A stretch of 64,000 bases of DNA, taken from the NCBI GenBank assembly GCA_002751075.1, contig NAOQ01000016.1:114691-178690 (forward strand), in the 5' to 3' direction. The position numbers and the translations under genes are program-made. Position 1 is the first letter of the stretch, and each line of letters starts with the position of its first letter. This stretch comes from Ichthyophonus hoferi. Lineage: Eukaryota > Opisthokonta > Ichthyosporea > Ichthyophonida > Ichthyophonidae. The notes beneath the pieces were generated by a model. The model was given only the letters and a program-made list of their open reading frames with translations, ran no database searches and was not told the origin of the DNA. Shown here piece by piece: positions 1 through 9,700 of the stretch.

Positions 1-298
1 AAAAAAAAAAAAAAAAAAACAATTTCAAAATAATATTGGCATGAAGTAAACTTTGGGAAATTACTCTAAACTAAATAAATAATTTAATTTAAATTTAACT
101 AGATTGTTTTATTTTCGTACGCGCTTGTTGTGCAACACGAACACGAATGCTTGTTGAATTTGATTGTTCAGATATGGTAATAATTGGCAGATTAAAGGAT
201 ATCTACCAATTGAAATGTGCATATTGGAATTAAAAGATCTTTAGTCAATTAGAAAGCACCAACGGTATCATAGCTTATTTACTGAAGTGTACACCGCC
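1..298. other. Left-end intergenic sequence with poly-A start
   Basis: The window begins with a run of 19 A residues and continues as AT-rich sequence. I see no coding potential or RNA gene here. The run could be a contig end, a poly-A tail of a retroposed sequence ending to the left, or a simple homopolymer; the window edge prevents a decision. Confidence 0.6.
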
Positions 299-306
299 TA
301 TAAAAG
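299..306 (+). promoter_or_regulatory. TATA box of the chitin-binding-like gene
   Basis: TATAAAAG lies 87 bases upstream of the ATG at 393 and is preceded by a short GC-richer stretch (CACCGCC). It fits a core promoter TATA element with a 5' leader of about 60 bases. The match is exact to the consensus, but TATA-like strings are common in AT-rich DNA, so its assignment rests on position. Confidence 0.5.
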
Positions 307-392
307 AGATCAGATGTATAGAATTGTCGTTAATCAACAAACCAGCTCTATAATAAATTTTCCCAAAGATTTTATTTATCTATCAAGACAAA

Positions 393-1044
393 ATGGCTTT
401 TTTTTTTCTAGTAGTTAATATTACCACCATTGCTGCCATGACCAGTGGTGCACCAATTGTCTTAACTAAGACCCAAAATGCATTCACATGCCCTCAACGA
501 GCTTTTTTGCTTATTTACATGGTATAACAATTATGCTGACCCAGAAAATGACTACCAGTACATCCACTGCTATAGTAGTAAACCTCGTTATAGCACTATA
601 AATTCCCCTGTAACCTATAATTATATCACAACCATAAATGAATGCAATGGTTTGGAGGACCACACCGAAAGAAACATGGTCCTTTGCCCACCCAACTATT
701 TGACAAATCCTAAGTATTGGAGGCATTTGCCTGTCCCAACAAATGATCACGATTTGTACATATGCTCTAATCACGGTCCTCACTTCGACTACTGTGCGTA
801 TGGTATGACACTTGATTCGGTTGCTCAGCAATGCATTAGTCAGCCCTTCTATTGCTCTAGTAAGTGGGACCATAATCCTTTTGCCAATTATCCTTAGTCA
901 TATAATCCCTTAGTTTACTACCGATGTGGTCCTGATGGTCCTATAATTCAACGATGTGACAAACACTATTGGTTTGACTATTATACGCTCTATTGTGAAT
1001 ATTTATCAGGTCCCATAATAGACGCTGCCTGGGAATTGTTATAG
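393..1044 (+). pseudogene. Secreted peritrophin-type (CBM14) chitin-binding protein, damaged
   Basis: Three Cys-rich repeats with peritrophin-A/CBM14 spacing can be read, so the product should bind chitin outside the cell. The ATG at 393 opens a frame with a hydrophobic signal-peptide-like start (MAFFFLVVN...) that ends with FTCPQ, the usual opening of a CBM14 domain, but stops at 525-527. The rest of repeat 1 (YADPENDYQYIHC) and repeat 2 (LCPPN...DLYICSNHG...YCAYG...QQC) continue in another frame, open from 478 to 894. Repeat 3 (FYCSSKW... then VYYRCGPDG...QRC...FDYYTLYC) is interrupted by TAG at 895-897 and ends at 1042-1044. A frame change near the T run at 503-508 and one stop separate the pieces. 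Either this is a young pseudogene or one or both breaks are sequence errors. No intron that repairs the frame is visible: a GTAAGT at about 860 with an AG before 898 leads straight to a stop. Confidence 0.6.
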
Positions 1045-1639
1045 CAAAGCCAAGCTAATAATTTCAATTTAAATATTGCACACTTTACAAATAGCATGTT
1101 TACCTTTGAATAGTGACTAAGGTAACAAGGTAATATTTGATATTTATTTCTGGCCTCAATACCAATAAACATTGATAAAATTTTAATTGTTAAATTTTAC
1201 CATTTTATGTATGTTGAAACCATTATGTTTCACCGCTAGCAGCTACTTGTGATTATAAGATTATCTAATCATTTGCTTCAATTTTCAATCAACCCATGCG
1301 ATCTCATGATCTTCAAGGTCCCCAACAACTCCAAAACACCAAGGGCGGCAAGAAAGGTGTTGCTATATCAAGCTAGTACATAGATTAACTTAATGATTTA
1401 TAATTGTGTGAAGTAATCAGCTACTAATCTTTCTATGATTGGTTAGTATTTGTATACAGATTTACTAATCCGAATTAAACCATTGGTTTTAAGCGGTACA
1501 TAACTATTAATAGAGAAGATTAATTAGTAGTAATTAGACTGAAATAAGGTTTTCGCTTAAATCATCTTTAACAAAAAGGCTTTAGAATTTATTATATAAT
1601 TTTTCGGTCCTTGTGTGAGACCTTACATGGCGTTATATA
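1045..1639. other. Intergenic, no feature seen
   Basis: AT-rich sequence with no domain-bearing frame and no RNA gene. It separates the chitin-binding remnant from the retroelement fossil. Confidence 0.6.
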
Positions 1640-2930
1640 CTTGACCGCCGATTGAAGTGTAATACTATCAGAACATGATTTCTTGTGTTTTCTGTCAAGG
1701 AAACCACTACCAAAAGGCATGTTCCATGCTTAAGATGTTCAACAACATGTCTGTCCCAATCAAACAAGCAGAGAACAAGACGCCCAATCATCGATAAAGT
1801 CAGGGGAAACCAAAAGGTGGGAAAGGTAAGAAGAAATCCGAAACAAGTCTCTTTGCTACGAACCATGCTGGATACACAGCCACAGCATGCAACAATCGTT
1901 CGGTATCCTTAATCAGCCAAGGGCAAAATGCTTTTGCAGTCGACAGTGGATCATCAAGGTATCTACACCATAGGAGAGAGAACTTTCTATTCCTTTACCC
2001 AGAGATTTCCACTATAAAATGGGAAACTCGGAAGACAAGCGATGCCATGGGATCATGGGATATCCGCCTACCAACAAAGGTTGGAAATGAGACGAATACG
2101 GTTATCTTAAAAAATGTCCTGTACGTTCCTGATCTGGCGATCATCCTTTTCTCCCTTAATGCCTTGAGGAGAAAAGGACTCAGAACAATTTTAATGGACG
2201 ACTGTGTCCAGATAGCTCAAAAGGATAAGGTAATTCTGTTAGGAGATGCAATTGATAATTGTATCTACACGCTCCATGGGACATTCGTTCCCCCCCAAAA
2301 GTACGGAAGGACCAGAAGGACTTCAAGAAGAAGCCAGATTCGGGTAGCGAGGAGGATCCCAACGTCAAGAAGAAAATTACGACCGCCAGTATAGGACTAC
2401 TCTCATACCAAATTTTCCACTCTCGTTTCATGCATCCAGGTCCAGCAGGCATAAATAAAAAACACTGTCACTATGTGACACCAAAGTAGAAGGATCAGTC
2501 ATCCTTGACTGCAAAGCCTGCAACATATCCAAGGCCAAGACTTTGCCTTTCCCTGAGCGGACGGACACAGTAACAAGAGTGCGACAACGTATTCATTCTG
2601 ACCTCACTGGACCCCTTAAGAAATCAAATTCGGGGTTCCGGTACATCTGCACTTTCATGGATGAATACTCTCACTTTGTGACTGTTTTTCTCCTGAAAAA
2701 GAAATCTGAGGCCTTTACCAGCTTCGAGGAATACATAGCTTATGCCAAGAGTAGGCACAGTGGACAATCAATTGCCACATTGATGACAGACAACGGAGGT
2801 GCCAAGCTCGTCCAGTGACTCCAGCTCAATGGACACTTCATCATTATCAGACCCCGACATGACTTGACGGAGATAGACGAGGAAGATTTCAACAAATGGG
2901 ATTTGCATGGTGACCGAATATAATACGTAT
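1640..2930 (+). mobile_element. Ty1/copia-type LTR retrotransposon fossil (Gag end, protease and integrase region)
   Basis: Forward-strand remnants occur in copia order: a zinc-knuckle-like Cys/His cluster (around 1682-1720), an aspartic-protease-like VDSGSS (around 1940), the VLYVPDL segment typical of the copia protease/GAG-pre-integrase junction (around 2120), then the start of an integrase core with HSDLTGP, YICTFMDEYS and TDNGG (around 2590-2805). No reverse transcriptase, RNase H or LTRs are recognised, so only the 5' half is represented. The element is clearly broken, with several interruptions, and is old but still recognisable at protein level. Family A repeat sequence begins just downstream at about 2960. 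Confidence 0.8.
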
Positions 2931-2959
2931 TGTATTTTTTCCATGTATGTTTATTTTTC

Positions 2960-3420
2960 TAACTACATATTTATACATTCAAACATGCTAATAGGTAGAA
3001 GCATTAATTTAATAACTTTATTAAGAATATTGCTATTGGTAGAAATGTAGTACTTTTAGTGCACCACGATACTATTGATGGACATGTACTTGAGACAACT
3101 AACAGGTAATACGTATAATATTTCCAGATACGCGCTTATGCTCTTGTCTTTATAGTCCGCAAATGTATAACAGAACGCTAGCACAGCTAGCATTCTTTAC
3201 AGTTCTACACACGTAAACGACCAGAGTCAAAATCGGAAATTGGTAAACTAAGCGATCAGCGAGCGCCTGATTGAATTAAACTATTTGAGAGATCAGAACG
3301 AAAACAACTAAAAATTATAGGATACATCAATCCGGACAAAACTTACATTCCAGATACGACTGGAATCGCCAATGGAGAGAGTTTCACTTTCTGTTTACTC
3401 TATAGCTGATATTAGGCAGT
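2960..3420 (+). repeat. Dispersed repeat family A, copy 1 (diverged)
   Basis: This segment aligns by eye with 36990-37460 (+) and with the reverse complement of 33850-34370. Shared blocks include TTTAATAACTTTATTA near 3010, the GCTAGC-rich leader near 3195 and a run resembling AAATTGGTAAACTAAGCGATCAGC near 3240. In the coding part a short KTYIPDTTGIAN segment (near 3340) corresponds to RTYTLEQIRIAD of copy 2. It is the most diverged of three copies and I cannot follow the downstream coding part. It sits directly after the copia fossil. Confidence 0.55.
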
Positions 3421-5282
3421 CATTTCCTACAACTGCCTACGAATTAATTTAAATATTAATTATTTCATTTATAACACTAATAATTAATTAGTGTTTGGCC
3501 AATCCCATTGAGAACACTATAATTTACCCTCCCAAGCTATTTTAGAGCGATTCCCTAATAGGTATAGACCATTAGAGCTGCTTTAATGTATAAATAATTA
3601 GTCACCTTCCATGTATTTGTACAATGCCTCATCTATATGTAGACATGTGCCAATTTAACTTGATGCATTTTGAAGTAAACCCCTGTAAAAGATTTGCTGG
3701 ACAGCTTACTAATAATAAAATAATGTATGAAGTCTTACACCATTTAGGATTTTAGAGTTTATGTTTCTTTCACTTCAAAACTCCTTGTTGACTAACAAAC
3801 AATGCATAGCCTCTTTTTATTATTTACACTTCGGCTTCTAGACTCAGGTAAGTTAAGCATCCCCATTTATTTAGGTATGTATGAGAAGGGGAGAGGGTAT
3901 ACTTCTGGCACAAGGTCTTCGTAGGTCTTGTCTGTCTCCATACAAAAAATAAAAAAATAAAAGAGAATAAAGCATCTTGAGTTTTTTATCAAGAAATTGC
4001 ATAGTGTATGGAAGAAATCGCCAGAAGCTTTTAGCTATTGTCAGTTTCTCAGCTATACTTTGCTTTTTCCCTACGAGGTTCTGCGTCCTTGAAAGAATAT
4101 ATCTAGGGAAGATCACAAGAAATGAAGGGAGGAGGAAAAAATAGACAAGACAGTATGATCATTAATTCCGGATGTAATAAATTGACTTCAGTATATTTTG
4201 GCTTCATCTACATAGTTGATTATGACAGGAATATAGCAACCTGCTTGTAAATAAATAAACGTAAAACATATACTCTTGAGTTGTGTTGCAAGACCGTAAA
4301 CTGCGAATGAACACGTAGTTCGGCCGAAGTTCTGGTAACAAATGTATCATAAAATGATTGGTCCAATATTAGTTGATTGAATAACATTCTTAACCAGATA
4401 ACTTAATTTGTCAAAACATAGTATGTAGGCATTTTTACATTAATGGGAAAATCAGCTAAAAGCCATTCAAATAGGACAATAGTATTAGATCATCGAGACA
4501 AGATCAAATATTTCTAGTAGGCCTCAGTGGTCCTCTGCGAATTGTGTTCGTCAATAAGGATCTTGAAGATTGGTCCCATTTACAGTTACGATTGACGTCA
4601 GCAAAAAACACGGGCTGGAAAAGCATAAAAGGTGACGGAAATAATAAACGTCCCAGCACATCCGGTTGGTTAACCCCGCATGCTTACAATACCTTCATGA
4701 CCCACAAAACTTTGCATTTATTTATTATTTGATATACACTATCATAATATGTATATTCCTATTACACACCACTCCATTGGCGACCTGAAGCCTATGGACA
4801 AGTCACTTGAACTACCACATACTTCTATATTTGTTAAGCATTATCATACTATATATATATAGTCTTATTAGGCAACACTCAATTGACAACTCCGAAACCC
4901 GTGGACAAGTCACTAAAACTACCACATATTGCTATAAGTTGTACGTGACTTTTTGTATGTTTGGTTATTGGGGCTACACATATTATACAATCTAATAATA
5001 CTACACTGATATATATAAATGATAAAATATTTTCATTATCGATATTATGCTAAATTAAGATCTACTGAAATCTACCATAGCATAAAACTGTTTGCAATTA
5101 ATTGTCCTAGGTTCCTGAAAGTTGTCCAAATATTATGTTACCGACGCTTTGACATCACTAGTCCATTTGTTTTTAGGCATAAATAATTTTATTGGTGATT
5201 ATAATTTTTTATTAGCATTCTGTTAAAACAAGAACATTTAAATTAATTAATATATTTCTTATCATTTAATACTAATAGTAAT
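3421..5282. other. Intergenic AT-rich sequence
   Basis: No recognisable gene. Short open frames at 3871-4116 (-) and 4544-4732 (+) have no domain signature and no intron context. The stretch contains one degenerate tandem duplication (4756-4940), listed separately. Confidence 0.55.
4756..4940 (+). repeat. Degenerate tandem duplication, unit about 107 bp
   Basis: Two adjacent units share GGACAAGTCACT (at 4796 and 4903) followed by an (A/T)-rich ACTACCACATA block and a preceding segment with CAATTG/CCATTGG and a CGA-rich core. Similarity is roughly two-thirds by eye. No function is suggested. Confidence 0.5.
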
Positions 5283-5640
5283 TATTATTACATACGTAGG
5301 TCGGAAAAATAGTTAGTATAGTCTATTGGTGTTAAAAGGTAATCCGAAATGACCAATCAAAATTGAACCAACCAAATGAAGAGGTCCCACGATTATACAA
5401 TAAGCCATTTCAGATCATATGTTCTGGGTCCCGATAAACTCCTTGCTTAGGCATCCCGCCCAAGACAAGTCCTGTCGACTTATTTAATAATAACAGTATG
5501 TCTTAGCATGTCTGTACTCCGTGTATGCAAAGGACGCGTTAGTACGCATCTTAATTCGGCATTCCCTTTTATTCCAAAAAAATATAGGTCACAAACGTTC
5601 CTATCTCACTTATTATTTCATTCCCAACACTTTCTAATAT
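5283..5640 (+). repeat. Dispersed repeat family B, copy 1
   Basis: Aligns by eye over about 350 bases with 37880-38250 in the same orientation. Shared blocks include CAAAATTGAACCAACCAA (near 5360), ATAAGCCATTTCA (near 5400), AAGTCCTG(C/T)(C/T)GACTT (near 5467) and TCTGTACTCCGTGTATGCAA (near 5512). The two copies also share an AAATATAGGTC block near the end. No coding capacity is evident. It could be part of a larger element that also contains family A, because A precedes B in the same orientation at both loci. Confidence 0.65.
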
Positions 5641-6743
5641 TTGTTAAACGCGGTAACTCGAGTATTGAGGAGCTTACATTTTTAAAAAAGAGTCTTTCCG
5701 GTCCTTGGATTTAAAATATTTTAGAATTGCTTTAGAACTGTCCAACCGCGTTTTACAATTAGATTTTAACAAATCCACAGTATTTTAACAAATAAAGCTG
5801 TATTTTATTGGTTATATGTTAATACGATTAGATCAGCTATAATCAGAGTAATCATATATTTCTTCGTATGCGGCGTAACATAACTAAATGAATGATTTGC
5901 ATAAGACGAAGCCAAGTTTTAATAAATACACGTGGCTATACGCATGAGATTTCGTTTTAATATATTATATAAAACGATTAACCAATCAATAAAAATGCCT
6001 TAGCTTATCATATCATGAACGTGTAAAGTTGTTTATTAAGTAAATATCAGCACTAATAGCTGGTAGCTAATATTATTGGTCAAAATCCATTTACATGCGG
6101 GTTCTTACGTAATAGATTTGTACCAGGAAATAATATGGTTTCATGATTTCAGTGTTTTAAAAATAAATATACTAAATGTAAAAGAATATGGAGTTTATGA
6201 TATGAAATCCAAAAAAAGCCGTTGTCATACGTATTTTGTTTTTTATAACTGAACAAACGCTTTCAAATATTTTCTTACATAAAATTTTAAAGGTTAACAG
6301 CTAGTATAGACAGATGGAACACAATGATATCTTTGTTATAATTATAACTGTACCATAAGCATTAGTATTATTATTGCATTAATAATATTTAAAATATATA
6401 TATATATATATATATAATTCAAAATTTAGCCAGATGGACTTCATATTTATAGTAATCTTTGAGTAATTAATGTTATCACTTACCTTCACAGGCCTTTTAA
6501 GGAAAACATATTGCAGCCAATAGTAACTCCTAGATAAAACTTTTGAAGCTTAACAAAAAGGATACTGACTCTTTTTTAACTTTAATGCCAGAACTCTTAT
6601 TGGCTAATTGATTTATATATAGATGGTAATTGTATGACGACTAAAGCCCCGTTCAGTCTGCATATACCCGACGGTCCTTAAGCGTCGGTTTTTCATTTTA
6701 TCTTTGTTTATCTTGTAGTTGGAGTCGCTCCTGAAACGACAAA
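5641..6743. other. Intergenic sequence and eEF2 upstream region
   Basis: AT-rich, no gene recognised. It includes a TA microsatellite at about 6391-6416. The last 100 bases before the eEF2 ATG are less AT-rich and contain a small inverted repeat (listed separately); they probably hold the eEF2 core promoter and 5' leader. No clear TATA box is placed at a usual distance. Confidence 0.5.
6668..6688 (+). other. Small stem-loop sequence in the eEF2 leader/promoter
   Basis: CCGACG (6668-6673) and CGTCGG (6683-6688) can pair across a 9-base loop, 56 bases upstream of the eEF2 ATG, followed by a T run. If transcribed it would form a short hairpin in the 5' leader. It resembles a bacterial terminator only by coincidence in this intron-bearing gene. 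Confidence 0.35.
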
Positions 6744-9700
6744 ATGGGTAGGATTCCCTTAACATTTTATTAGAAGTGATGTTTGCTTATGTATCTATCG
6801 CCATCCAAGTGTATCTCTGATCGTTATGCATCACCGCTATGGATATGTTAAAACTGTATGCCGAAAAGACGTACACGTGATCTTAAATAAACTCCATCAA
6901 CATTTATGTTATTTTCCTTGCTTGCGTCTAGAATTAATCCACGAGTTATCTGCAAACCGCCCCATCCATCTTTACCAATCGATACTATAATTTAAATTTT
7001 GTTTTTTTTTTGCAGTCACATTTTTTTAAATGTCGAAATTTACATTTTTTTTCTTAATAAGAGGGACAGGATTTTTTTTGTTGATATTACAATATGGCGT
7101 AACATGGAAATGCAAAGACAGTTTTGGGGAACTTGAAGTGGGATCAACAATAGCTTTAGATTATGCAGCAATGGGCATTTCAAAATGTTTATAATTTTTC
7201 TTATTTGTTGTAGAAGCCGCGAACTTTTGATGAGCTTCTATGTATACTGATACCAGATGTTTTTTTTTTAGTATAGTAGAAAATTGAAAGATAAAAATTG
7301 CCTAGAACATGGTTGTCTTGAAATGGGCTAGGTGTTTAAGCGCAAGTTTTCCAAAGCAAATTTATTACGCTGAATAATACTGCATGTACAGGTCATAGTG
7401 GTCTTGTCCCTATTACTGCTAATATGTAAAACCTTCCGAAATTATTGAAGTGACCTTTATTATTAGGTTATTTATTTAACAAAAATAAGAATTCAATATT
7501 TTTATGTAAAGAACATGAACCCTTCATTTTTGTTATACTGAATTATTTTTTCTTTTTTCATTTCTACAGTGAATTTCACGGTCGATCAGATCCGTGCTGT
7601 CATGGACAAGTCCAAGAACATCCGTAACATGTCTGTGATTGCTCACGTCGATCACGGTAAGTCCACTCTTACCGACTCTTTGGTCTCCAAGGCCGGTATT
7701 ATTGCCGGTGTCAAGGCCGGAGAGGCTCGTTTCATGGACACCCGTCCTGATGAGCAGGAGCGTGCTATTACTATTAAGTCCACTGCTATCTCCATGTACT
7801 ATGAGTTGTCCGATGAGGATTACGCACAGATCACCCAGGAGAAGGAGGAGAACGAGCGTGGTTTCCTCATTAACTTGATTGATTCCCCCGGACACGTTGA
7901 CTTCTCTTCTGAGGTTACTGCTGCCCTCCGTGTTACTGATGGTGCCATGGTTGTCGTTGACTGCGTGTCTGGTAAGTAAGGGCTTATGGGATTTCACTTT
8001 TTGTAGCTATATATAATCCGTTATTATTTTTTATATTGTTGTTTTCACAGAATGCAGTAGTAATTTTAATAGATGTAACATGATCCAGTAGACTTATAGA
8101 AAGTATAGTAAAGCAAAATGTGTATCTTTAATGTTTAGTATTTCAGAATATTGAATTTTTCAGTAAATTAAATTTACTTTTTAATATTCATATATGAATA
8201 AATTTTCAGACATTAATCAACAATAACAATGCTTTTAAAAATAAAAAATAAACAGTAAAACCTTTGTATATATATATACCATAATACTTATCATCCATTT
8301 CTCCTTTCAGGTGTGTGCGTGCAGACTGAGACTGTGCTTCGTCAGGCCATTGCCGAGCGTATCCGCCCTGTTCTGATGATGAACAAGATGGACCGTGCTC
8401 TTCTGGAGCTCCAGCTTGAGCAGGAGGACATGTACCAGACCTTCCAGCGTATCATTGAGAACGTCAACGTCATTATCGCCACCTATGGTGAGGACGATGG
8501 CCCCATGGGTGACATTCACGTAAGTAACTTCTAGCATATTTATGTTTGCATTTATGTAAGCGTTTGGTTTTTGGATATGACGAATAATGTAATGCAATGC
8601 CTGTATCTACCTTATGTAGTTTTCATCTATTAGAATTCGTTCGTGTTATGTGAAGAAATTTTCCAAGCATTAGCTAATGGATATTTTCAATTCCTAGATT
8701 TTTATTTCATTATTGTTAATGACAACTATACAGTTGGCAGTAAACATTTAAGTAACGTTCAATAACATGAATGAGTAGTACCTGAATTACAATGTACTTA
8801 TTCCGGTATCTCTCCTTTCTCAATAGGTGTCCCCCATTGTCGGCACCGTTGCTTTCGGTACCGGTCTCCAGTCTTGGGCTTTCACCCTCAAGCAGTTCGC
8901 CGATATCTACGCCGGTAAGTTCAAGATGGACCCCGTCAAGCTCAAAGCCCGCTTCTGGGGCGATAACTTCTATTCTCCCACCGAGCGTAAGTGGAAGAAG
9001 TCCCCCGAGCCCGGATACAACCGTGGTTTCTGCCAGTTCGTTCTCGATCCCATCTACAAGATGGTCGACTCTGTCCTTAAGGGACAGCGCGAGAAGACTG
9101 ACAAGCTTATGCAGATCCTTAACATTAAGCTCGATAACACCGAGAAGGACCTCGAGGACAAGCCCCTCCTCAAGGCCATCATGCGTCGCTGGATGCCCGC
9201 TGGTGATGCTCTCCTCCAAATGATCACCATCCACTTGCCCTCTCCCCACACCGCCCAGAAGTACCGTACCGATATGCTTTACGAGGGACCCAGCGATGAT
9301 GAGGTCGCCATCTCCATGAAGAACTGCAATGCTTCCGGACCCCTCATGATGTACATTTCCAAAATGGTGCCCACTTCTGACCGCGGTCGTTTCTTCGCTT
9401 TCGGCCGTGTGTTCTCCGGAACTGTCGCCACTGGCCAGAAGGTCCGTATTATGGGTCCCAACTACTTGCCCGGAAAGAAGGAGGATCTCTACCTTAAGCC
9501 TATTCAGCGTACCGTCCTTATGATGGGTCGTTACACCGAGGCCATTGAGGATGTCCCCGCCGGTAACATTGTCGGTTTGGTTGGTGTTGACCAATACCTT
9601 GTTAAGACTGGTACCATCACCACTTTCGACGGTGCCTACAACATGCGTGTGATGAAGTACTCCGTGTCCCCCGTCGTGCGTGTGGCCGTTGAGTGCCGCA

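Noticed and set aside
6668-6688. Rho-independent-terminator-like hairpin with T run
   Set aside because: The surrounding gene is a spliced nuclear gene; bacterial terminators do not apply.
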